A stretch of DNA of 64,000 nucleotides from Cryptosporangium aurantiacum (lineage in GTDB: Bacteria > Actinomycetota > Actinomycetes > Mycobacteriales > Cryptosporangiaceae): positions 682,001 to 746,000 of the forward strand of contig NZ_FRCS01000001.1 of assembly GCF_900143005.1 (NCBI RefSeq). The letters run 5' to 3'. This document shows, in pieces, positions 47,918 through 58,200 of the stretch. The translations under genes were made by a program, and so were the position numbers. The notes below the pieces were generated by a model. It ran no database searches. It was not told the DNA's origin and worked only from the letters and a program-made list of their open reading frames with translations. Within the stretch, counting starts at the first letter, position 1; every line of letters begins with the position of its first letter.

Positions 47918-49000
47918 TCAGTCGCCGGAGTGGTGGTTGGCGTTGGACGGCCGGTCGTCACGGATGTAGACGAGCAGGTCGCCGGTTTCCAGCTTGTTGG
48001 TCTCGGGCTCCACCAGCGGGATCACCCGGCCGCGGCGGGTGATCGCGATGACCACCTCGTCGAGCGTCCGCGGCGACTTGCCGATCTCGTCGCGCACCAC
48101 CGAACGGCACGCGAACGCCATCCCGTGGCCGGGCGTCAGCAGGTCCTCCACGACGTCGATGACCGGCGGATCGGTGGTCGCCAGGCCGAGCAGCCGCCCG
48201 GCCGTTGCGGAGGAGACCACGACCTGGTGGGCGCCGCTCTGCCGGAGCAGCGGCGCGTTCTCCGCCTCCCGGGCGGTCGTGACGATGCGTACCTGGCCGT
48301 TGGTCAGCTGGCGGGCGGTGAGCGTGGTGAGCACCGCGGCGTCGTCGGCGTCGGGCGCGACGATGATTGCCGTCGCGCGATCGACCTGTGCCTGCGCCAG
48401 GACGGCGGACCGGCCGGACGACCCCTCCACCACCGCGAGCCCCGCGTTCACCGCCTGCTGCGCGACCCGGTGGTCGCGCTCGACGATGACGATCTTCTCC
48501 TTCGGGATGCCGTTCTCCAGCAGCGCTTCGACCGCGCTCCGGCCCTTGGTGCCGTACCCGCACACCACGTAATGGTCTCGCACCGTCGACCTCCACCGCT
48601 CCCGCCGGAACTGTCCGCGGTACTGCTCGGTCAGGACCTCGAGAGTGGTGCCGACCAGGATGATCAGGAACAACACCCGCGCCGGGGTGATGAATATTAC
48701 GTTGATGAGCCGCGCTGACGGGGACGCCGGCGCGATGTCGCCGTAGCCGGTCGTCGACAGCGTGACCACCGTGTAGTACGCCGCGTCGAGCAGGCTCAGC
48801 GGGCTGCCGGTGTTGTCGCGGTAGCCGCCGCGGTCGGCGTAGACCACCCCGACCGTGACCACCACCAGCGTCATAGCCGCGAACATGCGGAGGCCGAGCG
48901 CACGCAGCGGCCCGGATCGCCGCTGAGGTAGCCAGACCGTCGCTCGCGGCAGCGCGGTCGGCGAGGCGGGACGCGTCACGAACCGAGACGGTAGCGGCAT
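47918..49000 (-). CDS. Two-TM potassium channel with RCK domains
   Basis: A 360-residue ion channel of the MthK/Kch type. Helix 1 spans about 38-54, a pore helix leads to the selectivity filter TTGYGD (83-88), and helix 2 follows (INVIFITPARVLFLIILVG). The cytoplasmic RCK_N domain has VVCGYGTKGRSAVEALL and a Rossmann fold for nucleotide binding. A C-terminal RCK_C domain ends at RDDRPSNANHHSGD. It should gate K+ flux in response to a cytoplasmic ligand. ATG 49000 is used. Confidence 0.92.
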   Translation of the reverse strand: MPLPSRFVTRPASPTALPRATVWLPQRRSGPLRALGLRMFAAMTLVVVTVGVVYADRGGYRDNTGSPLSLLDAAYYTVVTLSTTGYGDIAPASPSARLINVIFITPARVLFLIILVGTTLEVLTEQYRGQFRRERWRSTVRDHYVVCGYGTKGRSAVEALLENGIPKEKIVIVERDHRVAQQAVNAGLAVVEGSSGRSAVLAQAQVDRATAIIVAPDADDAAVLTTLTARQLTNGQVRIVTTAREAENAPLLRQSGAHQVVVSSATAGRLLGLATTDPPVIDVVEDLLTPGHGMAFACRSVVRDEIGKSPRTLDEVVIAITRRGRVIPLVEPETNKLETGDLLVYIRDDRPSNANHHSGD

Positions 49001-49079
49001 CCGCCAACGGCGGCACGGGGGACTCGCCTGGCTGTGGACAACTCGGGGCGCTGCGCGCTCAGCTCAGCGGAGGGTAAGC

Positions 49080-49109
49080 AAAGGCCGCCCCGCGAACAGG
49101 GCGGCCTTT
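49080..49109 (-). terminator. Strong terminator in a divergent intergenic region
   Basis: Perfect 11-bp arms (49080-49090 and 49099-49109) with an 8-nt loop and T-runs. It lies between two divergently oriented genes, so neither of them explains it. A leftward transcript from the 49110-49341 interval would. Confidence 0.75.
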
Positions 49110-49341
49110 GGGTACGCCAACCCGCCGGGTCGCCTCTCGGCGGAAGGTCGCTCGCGGCGACTTAGTTGGGACCGGGGGCCTGGATCGGGCCGACGCACTG
49201 AACACCACGGTACAGGGTCTCCTGAGGTTCCTGGCGTCGTCGGATCGTGCAGAGGCGCCGCGTGTTGGCGCAGCGCTGCTTACGCTGGAACTCGTCCCAC
49301 CGTCGACAGCACAGCTGCGTTGCACTCAGGAGGCCGCCTTC

Positions 49342-49959
49342 GTGTCAGAACCTCCTCGTCACAGTCGTCCCATCCTCGCCGCTGACCTGGAGCGACTCGC
49401 TGCCAGTTCGGCCGAGGGCGAGCCGTCCGCCCGGCTGGAACTGGCGCACGCCACCGCCGCGGCGTTGGTCTCGGTCGGACGCGACGGGACGGACGACCCC
49501 GGCGACCGCCTCGTTCGCCTCGCCGACACGGTGGGGTTGGACACACTGGCCGAGCTCTGGCGCGGTGCGCCGCCGGACTCGCTGCCCGGTGCCCTCTGGG
49601 CCCTGTACCTGCTGCGTACCTGGTGTACGGAGAACGGCTCCGAGGTGGCCAGGCTCTACCGCACCGGCCGGTCGCTGGCGCCGGTCGACGAGGTCGTCGC
49701 CGGGGTCCAGGATGACGCGGACCCGGAGGCCATCGCGTCGATGGCGGACACCGTGCTCGGCGGGCTCTACCACGGTGATCTGGACGTCGCACTGGAGCGC
49801 GGCGCGGCGTTCTTCCGGGTGGTCGCGGCCGGGCGGCTGTTCCTCGCGCCGGACGGCCCGGACGGCAACGCGGAACGTGAGCGCGCGGGCCGGAACCGGG
49901 CGTGCGCCGACGGCCTCGGCCGTGCCGCCGACGCGTGGCGGGCCGGCACGCTGCGCTGA
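49342..49959 (+). CDS. Conserved actinobacterial protein of unknown function
   Basis: A 205-residue soluble, helical protein. GTG 49342 is preceded by AGGAGG and gives VSEPPRHSRPILAADL. Recognisable stretches are LPGALWALYLLRTWC, GSEVARLYRTGRSLAPVDEV and GDLDVALERGAAFFRVVAAG. I recognise the type from other actinobacteria but know no function. The frame extends upstream to 49108, but that part lacks the character of the rest. Confidence 0.75.
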   Translation: MSEPPRHSRPILAADLERLAASSAEGEPSARLELAHATAAALVSVGRDGTDDPGDRLVRLADTVGLDTLAELWRGAPPDSLPGALWALYLLRTWCTENGSEVARLYRTGRSLAPVDEVVAGVQDDADPEAIASMADTVLGGLYHGDLDVALERGAAFFRVVAAGRLFLAPDGPDGNAERERAGRNRACADGLGRAADAWRAGTLR

Positions 49960-50088
49960 GCGTCCTCGCCCGGCGCGGCGTAGCACGCTGACGCGGACCC
50001 GTGCGGCTGTCCCCAACCGCCCGGGTTGTCCACACCCCGCGTTCGTGGCCCTCGTCCGCGCCCAGGGCCGGCGCCAGAGTCGTCGGCC

Positions 50089-51861
50089 ATGACGATGTTC
50101 GAGACCCCACCCGACCGGCCGGTAGTGCGGTTGAGCACCCCGCCCGAGATCGTCCGCGCGATACCGCAACTCCTGGGCTTCCACCCCACGGCGAGCCTCG
50201 TCGTGCTCGGCTTGGGAGGTCCGCGCCGACGGCTGCGGATGACGCTACGGATCGACCTGCCCGCCCCGGGCGGCGAGACCGAGATCGCGAATCAGGTCGC
50301 GAGTCGGCTGGCCGCCGAGCACGCTGCCGCGTGCGTCGTGGTGCTGTTCACGGCGTCTTCGGACGCCGAACGCCGCGCCCCCGCAGGCGCGGCCACCGAG
50401 GGTGCGGCCGCCGAGCAGGCGGCGACCGGGGGCTCGGCCACCGAGGGCTCGGCCACCGAGGGCTTGGGCGCCGCGCAAGCGGGGGCCGGGGCCTCCGGCG
50501 TCGAGGGTTCGAGCGCCGGAGGCTCAGGCGCCGGAGGCTCAGGCGCCGGAGGCCTGGGCGGCGGGGGAGCAGCGTCGTCGGGGGCGGCGCCGTCCGGGGG
50601 ACGCACGTGGCTACCCGGCGCGACGATGGCGTTCGCGGTCGAGCGCGCCCTCACCCTGCGTGGCGTGGAAGTGCGGGAACTCCTCCGCGCCGAGAGCGGC
50701 CGCTGGTGGTCGTACGCGTGTGAGCGGCCGTGCTGCCCGCCGGACGGGCTGCCGCTGGGGTCCGGCCCCACCACGCTGCTGGAGGTACTGCGGGTCGCCG
50801 CCGGACGCCCGCTGTTCCCGGACCGGTCGGCGCTCATCACGTCCGTGGAACGAGCGCCCGGCGAACCGACCGAGGCGCTGCGAGAGGCGCTCCAGGCACG
50901 CATGGACGCCGTCATCCGGGAGGCTCCCGCAACCCAGGCAGTCCGCGATCTGGCTGCGATCCAGGGCATCCTCACCGCAACGACGGCGGCCCCGCCTGGC
51001 GGCGCGGAGGTCCCGCCCGGAGGCGCGGCGGACCCGCCCGGAGGCCCGGCGACCGTGCCCGGGGGCGTCGCGGCGCCGCTCAAGGGCGCGGCAGACCCGC
51101 TCAAGGATGCGGCGGTCCGGCCCGGGGACGTGGCGGCCGGGCCCAGGGGCGCGAAGGTGCCGTCTGAAGGCGTGGGGGTCCCGCCCGAGGACGCGGAGGC
51201 CACGCCTGGCGGCGCGGAGGCCACGCCTGGCGGCGCGGAGGCCACGCCTGGCGGCGCGGAGGCCACGCCTGGCGGCGCGGAGGCCACGTCCGGCGGTGCG
51301 GCCCGGCCTGGGGACTCGGCGGCGGGATCGCAGGCCGGGCCATCCGACGGTTATGCCGCCGGCGCGACCTGGGGAGGCCTGGCCGGGGACGGACCGGACG
51401 ACGGCGCAGTGGGGAGCGCCTACGACGACCGGACCGTCGCAATGGTTGCGATCGCGCTGACGAACCTGACCGTGCGGGACTCCTCGTTCGCCTGGACCGG
51501 CGGACCCTACGCCGACGCCGCGGCCACACTGTGGCGCGAACTGGTGCGCCGCGTCCCACCGCCCTACGCCGCCGCGCCGGCCACGCTGCTTGCGGTGTCC
51601 GCCTATCGTCGAGGCGACGGTGCGCTGGCCGACGTCTACCTCCGGCGGGCGCTGGACGACGATCCGGACTACCGGATGGCCGACCTGGTGCTCACGAGCC
51701 TGGAGAACGGTTTCCGCCCCTCGCAGGTGGAGTGTGCGCTCGGACTCGGAGGCAGCCGCCACCCGGCCGAGCCGGCCTCCCAGCCGACTCGTCGCGAGGG
51801 AGGGCGCCGGGGGCGGCGGAAGTCCGCCCCGCGCCGGGACGGCGGCACGGATGCGGAATGA
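50089..51861 (+). CDS. DUF4192 domain protein with two large repeat inserts
   Basis: A 590-residue protein. DUF4192 landmarks are STPPEIVRAIPQLLGFHP, ASLVVLGLGG, WWSYACERPCCPPDGLPLG and a C-terminal AAATLWRELVRRVPPPYAAA segment with AYRRGDGALADVYLRRALDD. The family is actinobacterial, usually about 350-400 residues, and of unknown function. Two glycine/alanine-rich inserts (about 50398-50590 and 50993-51310) account for the extra length, and the second contains a perfect 21-bp array. ATG 50089 or 50095 can serve as the start. The C-terminus is basic (GRRGRRKSAPRRDGG). Confidence 0.85.
   Translation: MTMFETPPDRPVVRLSTPPEIVRAIPQLLGFHPTASLVVLGLGGPRRRLRMTLRIDLPAPGGETEIANQVASRLAAEHAAACVVVLFTASSDAERRAPAGAATEGAAAEQAATGGSATEGSATEGLGAAQAGAGASGVEGSSAGGSGAGGSGAGGLGGGGAASSGAAPSGGRTWLPGATMAFAVERALTLRGVEVRELLRAESGRWWSYACERPCCPPDGLPLGSGPTTLLEVLRVAAGRPLFPDRSALITSVERAPGEPTEALREALQARMDAVIREAPATQAVRDLAAIQGILTATTAAPPGGAEVPPGGAADPPGGPATVPGGVAAPLKGAADPLKDAAVRPGDVAAGPRGAKVPSEGVGVPPEDAEATPGGAEATPGGAEATPGGAEATPGGAEATSGGAARPGDSAAGSQAGPSDGYAAGATWGGLAGDGPDDGAVGSAYDDRTVAMVAIALTNLTVRDSSFAWTGGPYADAAATLWRELVRRVPPPYAAAPATLLAVSAYRRGDGALADVYLRRALDDDPDYRMADLVLTSLENGFRPSQVECALGLGGSRHPAEPASQPTRREGGRRGRRKSAPRRDGGTDAE
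51189..51299 (+). repeat. 21-bp in-frame tandem array encoding EATPGGA
   Basis: GAGGCCACGCCTGGCGGCGC plus G repeats perfectly about four times, with flanking diverged copies, inside the DUF4192 gene. Confidence 0.92.
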
Positions 51862-51938
51862 TGGCCGCCGGACGAACGCGCCGGCCGGGCTCGAGCGCCG
51901 GTCGCGCACCCCCGTACGAAGAGCCGGAGGAGTTGACG

Positions 51939-52586
51939 ATGCGCGCGTGTACCGCCCGCCGGGTCGTCCGCGTGGCGGGCGTCGTCCTGGCGCTCGGTGG
52001 GCTGGTCGGCACGACCGCCTGCTCGGGTGACGACCCGGAGGAGCCGTCCACGCCGGAGACCGAGGCGGTCGCCCCGACGTTGCCGTCCTCCGCGGAGGCG
52101 TCCGCGACACCGTCCGCCTCGCCCTCGGCCGTGCCCACCAGCCTCCCACCGGCGGCCGAGGCAGGCGGCGTCTGCGCGTCGGTGACGTTCGCCGAGGTCC
52201 GGGACGCGCTGGGCATCACGTTCCAGGTCGCGGCGGCGAGCGGGAAGTCCGGCTCGGTGCGCACCTGCGTGCTGGCGCGGCTGGATGAGCCGCTGCCCGA
52301 CCTGACGTTCGTCGCGACGCCGCTGGACGGTGACGTCAGCGAGGACGACTACGAGAAGGACTTCGTGCCCGACAACGCCGACGAGCAGAACGGGCTCGGC
52401 CGAGCGGCGTACAAGCAGGTCGTGGCCGCCACCGCGCAGGCGGGACCGGTGGTGCGCATCGGGTGGCTCGGTGAGGAGACCGTCTACACGCTCACGCTCA
52501 CCACGGAGAAGGCCACCGGAACGCCGGGCGCGCAGGCGTATCTGCCGAAGCTCGTCGCGCTCGCGCCGAAACTGATCCCGAGCTAA
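51939..52586 (+). CDS. Putative lipoprotein
   Basis: A 215-residue exported protein. ATG 51939 follows GGAGGAG. A signal peptide with lipobox TTAC leads into a proline/serine/threonine-rich linker of about 45 residues. A folded domain follows (GVCASVTFAEVRDALGI, VRTCVLARLDEPLPDLTF, YKQVVAATAQAGPVVRIGWL, YTLTLTTEKATG) with two cysteines that could form a disulfide. It resembles the general layout of DUF3558-type actinobacterial lipoproteins, but I cannot assign the family firmly. Its function is unknown. Confidence 0.8.
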   Translation: MRACTARRVVRVAGVVLALGGLVGTTACSGDDPEEPSTPETEAVAPTLPSSAEASATPSASPSAVPTSLPPAAEAGGVCASVTFAEVRDALGITFQVAAASGKSGSVRTCVLARLDEPLPDLTFVATPLDGDVSEDDYEKDFVPDNADEQNGLGRAAYKQVVAATAQAGPVVRIGWLGEETVYTLTLTTEKATGTPGAQAYLPKLVALAPKLIPS

Positions 52587-52731
52587 GCCCCGCTGACCCG
52601 GCGCCGCCACGAGCGGCGGTGCGGATCGGCCTTCGTGAACGGGCCGCTCGCGGGGCGCATGTGCCTGCCGGGTCGGGGTATGTCCGCGCCGTCGAGACCT
52701 ACGGGTTTCCAGCGGAGGGGGCAGCGTCGCT

Positions 52732-52929
52732 ATGCAGAACGACCCGGTGCAGGACGTCGCCGACAGCGGCCGAGCGGCCCGCGGCGACCTCGCGGAGCAG
52801 GACCTGGAAGTGGACCCGGACAACCACGCGGACGTCGCGGAGGAGTTCGCCGAGGAAGCGGGAATCGACCCGACCCCGCATCAGGTCGAGGAGTACGTCG
52901 CGCTCCAAGGCGTCCACCCGACCCCGTAA
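52732..52929 (+). CDS. Small acidic conserved hypothetical protein
   Basis: A 65-residue, strongly acidic protein (VADSGRAARGDLAEQDLEVD, HADVAEEFAEEAGIDPTP). No domain is recognised. It lies between two terminable transcription units and is followed at once by a bidirectional terminator, which supports it as a real gene. The ribosome binding site (GGAGGGGG) is unusually far from ATG 52732. Confidence 0.65.
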   Translation: MQNDPVQDVADSGRAARGDLAEQDLEVDPDNHADVAEEFAEEAGIDPTPHQVEEYVALQGVHPTP

Positions 52930-52946
52930 CGCAGCCGTTTGACGCA

Positions 52947-52976
52947 AAAGCGCCTGCGGCGAGCCGCAGGCGCTTT
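52947..52976. terminator. Bidirectional terminator between the small acidic gene and the IdeR-type gene
   Basis: Perfect 14-bp arms (52947-52960 and 52963-52976), A-run before and T-run after, between convergent genes. Confidence 0.92.
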
Positions 52977-52992
52977 GCTACGGGCCGTCCGC

Positions 52993-53676
52993 TCAAGAGG
53001 CGGAGACGAAGACCAGGTTCGCCAGCGACCGCGGGATCTTGACCGTGGTGTCGCCGTGCGTCAGCGTCACCTCGCGCTCCGACCGGTCCACCAGCACCGA
53101 CACTCCCGGCTCCACACCGGCCGAGTGCAGGTCGTGGATCAGGCTCGTGTCGCCCTGCAATTGCTCCGAGATGCGCTGGATGACGACCTCGTCGCCAGTG
53201 GGCGTCGCAGCGAGCGTCACCTGGCTGGTCGGCTTGGCGTCCGGCTCCTTGATGTCGGTGTCGAGTTCGGCGAGCCCCGGGATCCGGTTGCCGTACGGCG
53301 ACACCCGCGGCCGACCGAGCAACTGGTACACCTTGCGCTCGACCTCGGCGCTCATGACGTGTTCCCAGCGGCAGGCCTCGGCGTGCGCCGCCTCGTACTC
53401 CAGCCCGATGACGTTCACGAGCAGGAGCTCGGCGAGCCGGTGCTTCCGCATGACGGACACGGCGCGATGCCTGCCCAGGTCGGTCAGTTCGAGGTGCCGG
53501 TCGCCCTGGACGGTCAGCAATCCGTCGCGTTCCATCCGCGCGACCGTTTGGCTCACCGTCGGCCCGCTCTGGTGCAGTCGTTCGGCGATGCGCGCGCGCA
53601 GCGGAGTGATCCCTTCTTCCTCGAGCTCGAGGATGGTGCGCAGGTACATCTCCGTGGTGTCGATCAGGTCACTCAC
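52993..53676 (-). CDS. ideR: Iron-dependent repressor, DtxR/IdeR family
   Basis: A 227-residue metal-activated repressor. The winged helix (residues 1-70), dimerisation domain and C-terminal SH3/FeoA-like domain (from about 150) are complete. All IdeR metal ligands are present at standard positions: M10, C102, E105 and H106 for the primary site, H79, E83 and H98 for the ancillary site. That makes Fe2+ response likely, as opposed to Mn2+. GTG 53676 follows GAGGCGG. In M. tuberculosis ideR lies beside sigB; here sigB is 6 kb away with acuC, pat and an MFS gene between. Confidence 0.93.
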   Translation of the reverse strand: MSDLIDTTEMYLRTILELEEEGITPLRARIAERLHQSGPTVSQTVARMERDGLLTVQGDRHLELTDLGRHRAVSVMRKHRLAELLLVNVIGLEYEAAHAEACRWEHVMSAEVERKVYQLLGRPRVSPYGNRIPGLAELDTDIKEPDAKPTSQVTLAATPTGDEVVIQRISEQLQGDTSLIHDLHSAGVEPGVSVLVDRSEREVTLTHGDTTVKIPRSLANLVFVSAS

Positions 53677-54014
53677 GTCGCCGCCTCGCTTCTTTCACCG
53701 CTGCCTCGGTGATCCGTCCGGGACCACTCGCTCCCGCCGACGCCGTCCGGCCGACCGGAAGTACCAAAGATTCTCGCCGGTTACGCACCGGCCGATGGCA
53801 CGGGCTCTCCTGGGGGCAAGCATACCCCCCATCCGCCATTTTCTGGAACCGTTCAAGATTTGCGTGATAACCCCCACGACCTGCTCCGATCTCGCCTCGG
53901 CGGGGGTCGGGTCCGCGCCACGTCCACCTCAGCGGTCACCAGATGAACAGCGGGTTACGCGGCGTCCTGTGGACAGCCCGTACACGCGGCCGCTTCGCGT
54001 GATGAGATGGATGA
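53677..54014. other. Divergent promoter region, ideR / acuC
   Basis: A 338-bp gap without a supported gene. A lower-GC patch (about 53820-53880) probably holds the ideR promoter. I found no clear IdeR box. Confidence 0.5.
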
Positions 54015-55262
54015 GTGACGACTGAGCGGTCCCGGCCGGCGACGGAGCAGACGCCGGATGTCGAGATCACCGCGGAGACCCAGGCTGCTCCGGTCACCGT
54101 GGTCTGGGATCCGGCGGTTGCCGCCTACAACTTCGGTGACCATCCGCTCGACCCGGTCCGGGTGGAGCTGACGATCGCGCTCGCCCGCGATCTCGGCGTC
54201 CTCGACCGGCCGAATGTCACGGTCGTGCCCGCAGCGCCTGCCGACCGGCAGACGCTGCGTCTGGTGCACGAGGAGGCGTACCTGCACGCGGTGCAGGCCG
54301 CGCCGCACGACCCGTTCTTCCGCGGGTGGGGCCTGAACACCCCGGACAACCCGCTGTTCGAGGGCATGCACGACGCGGCGTCGCTGATCACCGGGATGAG
54401 CGTCCGGGCCGCCGAGGCGGTCTGGCGCGGTGAGGCGTTGCACGCGGTCAACGTCGCGGGCGGCCTCCACCACGCGATGCCCGACCGGGCCAGCGGCTTC
54501 TGCGTCTACAACGACCCGGCGGTCGCGATCGCACGGCTGCTGGAGCTCGGCGCCGAGCGGGTGGCCTACGTCGACATCGACGTGCACCACGGCGACGGCG
54601 TCCAGGCGGTGTTCTGGAACGATCCGCGTGTCCTCACCGTCAGCCTGCACGAGTCGCCGGTCTCGCTGTTCCCCGGCACCGGCTTCCCGACCGAGGTGGG
54701 TGGGCCGGACGCGCAGGGCACCGCGGTGAACGTCGCGCTCCCGGCGGGCACCGACGACGCCGGCTGGCTGCGGGCGTTCCACGCGGTTGTGCCGTCGGTG
54801 GTCCGGGCGTTCCGGCCGCAGGTGCTGGTCAGCCAGTGCGGGTGCGACTCCCACTTCCGCGATCCGCTGGCCAACCTCGCGCTGTCCGTGGAGGGGCAGC
54901 GGGCGGCCCAGCTGGCGATGCGCCGCCTCGCTCACGAGCTGACCGGTGGACGCTGGGTGGTGTTCGGGGGTGGCGGCTACGGCCTGGTGGACGTCGTCCC
55001 GCGGACCTGGTCGCACCTGCTGGCCACCGCGACCGGCGAGCCGGTGAATACCTCGCACGCGATCCCGAACAGCTGGCGCGGGTTCGCCGCGTCGAAGCGC
55101 CCGGCGGCGCGCGTGCCCACCGTGATGGGCGACGGCGCGGACGTGTCGTACCGGCCCTGGGAGCCGGGGGATCGGGTCGACCCGATCGATCGGGCGGTTC
55201 TGGCCACCCGCCGGTCGGTGTTCCCGCTGCACGGCCTCGACCCCGACGACCCTCGCGACTGA
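54015..55262 (+). CDS. acuC: AcuC-type class I histone-deacetylase-like deacylase
   Basis: A 415-residue zinc-dependent deacylase. Catalytic features are the His pair HH (152-153, AGGLHHAMPDRASGFCVYND), zinc ligands D189 and H191 in YVDIDVHHGDGVQ, the third aspartate in CGCDSHFRDPL, and the late GGGGYGLVDVV loop. AcuC removes acetyl groups from lysines, classically reactivating acetyl-CoA synthetase. GTG 54015 is the first start. The putative acetyltransferase gene begins one base after its stop, so the two opposing activities are made from one transcript. Confidence 0.92.
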   Translation: MTTERSRPATEQTPDVEITAETQAAPVTVVWDPAVAAYNFGDHPLDPVRVELTIALARDLGVLDRPNVTVVPAAPADRQTLRLVHEEAYLHAVQAAPHDPFFRGWGLNTPDNPLFEGMHDAASLITGMSVRAAEAVWRGEALHAVNVAGGLHHAMPDRASGFCVYNDPAVAIARLLELGAERVAYVDIDVHHGDGVQAVFWNDPRVLTVSLHESPVSLFPGTGFPTEVGGPDAQGTAVNVALPAGTDDAGWLRAFHAVVPSVVRAFRPQVLVSQCGCDSHFRDPLANLALSVEGQRAAQLAMRRLAHELTGGRWVVFGGGGYGLVDVVPRTWSHLLATATGEPVNTSHAIPNSWRGFAASKRPAARVPTVMGDGADVSYRPWEPGDRVDPIDRAVLATRRSVFPLHGLDPDDPRD

Positions 55263-55263
55263 C

Positions 55264-58200
55264 ATGCCCGACGACCCCGGCACCCCGCCGTCTGCCGCCG
55301 ACGAGCCGGTCACGGATCCCGACGCGGGAGTCCCCGGCGCGGCGAGGCCGGAAGACACGCCCGCCGGCCCCGCGGCCGCAGCGCCCGCCGGCCCCCCGAC
55401 CGCAGCGCCCGGCGGCCCCCCGACCGCAGCGCCCGCCGGCCCCGCGGCCGCAGCGCCCGCCGGCCCAGCGGCTAACGGCGCCACCGGCCCAGCGGCTAAC
55501 GGCGCCGCCGGCCCAGCGGCTAACGGCGCCGACGGGACCGGGGCCGCGGCGGTCGAGCCGGTTGCGGAGGCACCGCTCGCCAAGCCCTACCCCGAACACC
55601 GCCAAGCCGACGTCGTCCTCTCCGACGGTGGCACCGTCCACCTGCGGCCGATCCGCCCCGACGACGCGGACGCGATCGTCGCGCTGCACTCGCGCTTCTC
55701 CGACCGCACCCGCTACCTGCGGTACTTCTCCCCGTATCCGCGGATCCCCGCGCGCGACCTGAAGCGCTTCACCGAGGTCGACCACGCCGGCCGCGAGGCA
55801 CTGGTCGCGGTGCTCGGCTCCGACCTGATCGCGGTCGGCCGCTACGAACAGCTCTCCGACCCCGACACCGCCGAGGTGGCGTTTGTCGTCGAGGACGCCC
55901 ACCAGGGCCGCGGCATCGCGTCGGTGATGCTCGAGCACCTCGCCGAAGCCGCCCGCGAGGAAGGCATCACCCGGTTCGTCGCCGAGATCCTGCCGCAGAA
56001 CGGCGCGATGATCCGGGTGTTCACCGACGCCGGCTACGACGTCGATCGCAGCTTCGAGGACGGCGTCGTCCATCTGACGTTCGACACCCGGGAGACGCCG
56101 CAGATCCTCGAGGTGCTGCACGACCGCGAACGCCGCACCGAGGCGCGGTCGATCCGGCGCCTGATGAACCCGTCCGCGGTCGCGGTGGTCGGTGTCGGCC
56201 GCGACCCCGGCGGGATGGGCCGCGCGGTCTTCGAGAACCTCCGCAACGGGAAGTTCACCGGCCCGATCCACCCGGTCAACCCGAACGCGACCGAGGTCGA
56301 CGGCGTCCCGGTGTACCCGTCCGTGCGGGAGATCCCCGGCCAGGTCGACCTGGCGGTCATCGCGGTACCGGCCGAGCGGGTGTCGGCGGTCGTCGAGGAC
56401 TGCGCGGCCAAACAGGTCGCCGGGCTGGTGATCCTGACCAGCGGGTTCGCCGAGATCGGCGAGGACGGCGCCCGCGCCCAGGCCGAGCTGGTCGAGATGG
56501 CCCGCATCAACGGTATGCGCGTCGTGGGTCCGAACTGTTTCGGGCTGGCGAACACCGACCCGGCGGTCTCGCTCAACGCCACGCTCGCGCCGCGGGTCGC
56601 CGGGCGGGGGCGGGTCGGCTTCTTCACCCAGTCCGGTGCGCTCGGGATCGCGCTGCTCGCCGAGGTCGACCGCCGTGGCCTGGGGCTCTCGACGTTCGCG
56701 TCGGCGGGCAACCGCGCCGACGTCTCCGGCAACGACCTGCTGCAGTACTGGCGCGACGACCCCGAGACCGACGTCGTCATGATGTACCTGGAGACCTTCG
56801 GCAACCCCCGCAAGTTCACCCGGGTCGCCCGCAGCCTGGCGCGGCGCAAGCCGGTCGTCGTCCTCAAGAGCCGGGGCGTGACGCCGGGTCTCACCGGGGG
56901 CCCCGGCGAGCACGGGCTGCAGGCGCTGTACCGCGCGTCCGGCGTCATCCGGGCGGAGGCGCTGGGCGAGATGTTCAACATCGGCCAGCTACTCGCCTAC
57001 CAGCCGCTGCCGACCGGCCGCCGGACCGCCGTGATCGGCAACTCCGCCGTCCTGGTCGCGCTCGCGGCCGACGCCTGCGAGGCCAACCGCCTGGAGGTAC
57101 CGCTCGAAGGGCGGATCGACGTCGGCCCGAACGTCACCCCGGACGAGCTGCGCACCGCGCTGCGGTCCGCGGTCGAGGCCCCCGACATCGACGCGGTGCT
57201 CGTCGTCTTCGTTCCCGCGCTGGCGGTACCCGAGTCGGCCTACGCCGACGTGCTCCGCGAGGTGGGTGCCGACGCGCGCGTCCCGGTGATCGCCTCGTTC
57301 CTGGCCGCGAACGGCATGCCCGAACGCCTGCGCCGGCTCGTCCCCGCAATTAACGACGATGTGGACGCCACGGAGCGCGCCACCACCGGCGACCCGGATC
57401 ACACCGTCCTCCTGCCCAGCCAGCAGTTCGTGGTCGCGCGCGGTTCGGTGCCGTCCTACGCCACCCCGGAGGCCGCCGCCCGCACGCTCGGCAAGGTGGC
57501 CACGTACGCCGAGTGGCTGCGTGCCCCGGCCGGTCAGCTGCCGTACCTGCTGAACTCCGACGTCGGTCGCGCACGCACGTTCGTCGGCCGCACGATGGAC
57601 AAGCACCCGGACGGGATCGACCTGGAGGACGGCGAGGCCGAGGAACTGCTCGCCGCGTACGGCATCACGGTCTGGCCGAGCCGGCGCGTGGTCGGGGCGG
57701 AGGCGGTGGTGGCCGCCGCGGCCGAGCTCGGGTACCCGGTCGCGGTGAAGGCCGCCGACGAGACGCTGCGGCACCGCGCGGACCTCGGCACGGTCCGGCT
57801 CGACGTCGACTCGCCGCGCGACGCCCGCGCGGCGTACCACGGCATCGCGGCGGCGTCCGGAAACCCGAACCCGACCGTCCTGGTGCAGCGGATGGCGCGC
57901 GGCGGCGTGGTGTGCGTCGCCGAGGTCGTGCAGGACACCGCGTTCGGGCCGATCGTCGGGTTCGGGCTGGGCGGCATCGCGACCGAGCTGATCGGTGACC
58001 GAGCCTGGCGCGCCGCTCCGCTCACCGACCGGGACGCCCACGACCTGCTGCGTGAGCCGCTGGCGTCGCCGATGCTCTTCGGCTACCGGGGAGCGCGGCC
58101 GGTCGACGCGGCCGCCTGCGAGGACCTGCTGCTCCGGGTCGGTGCGCTCGCCGACGAGTTGCCCGCGCTGTCGGCGTTGACGCTCAACCCGGTGCTGGCG

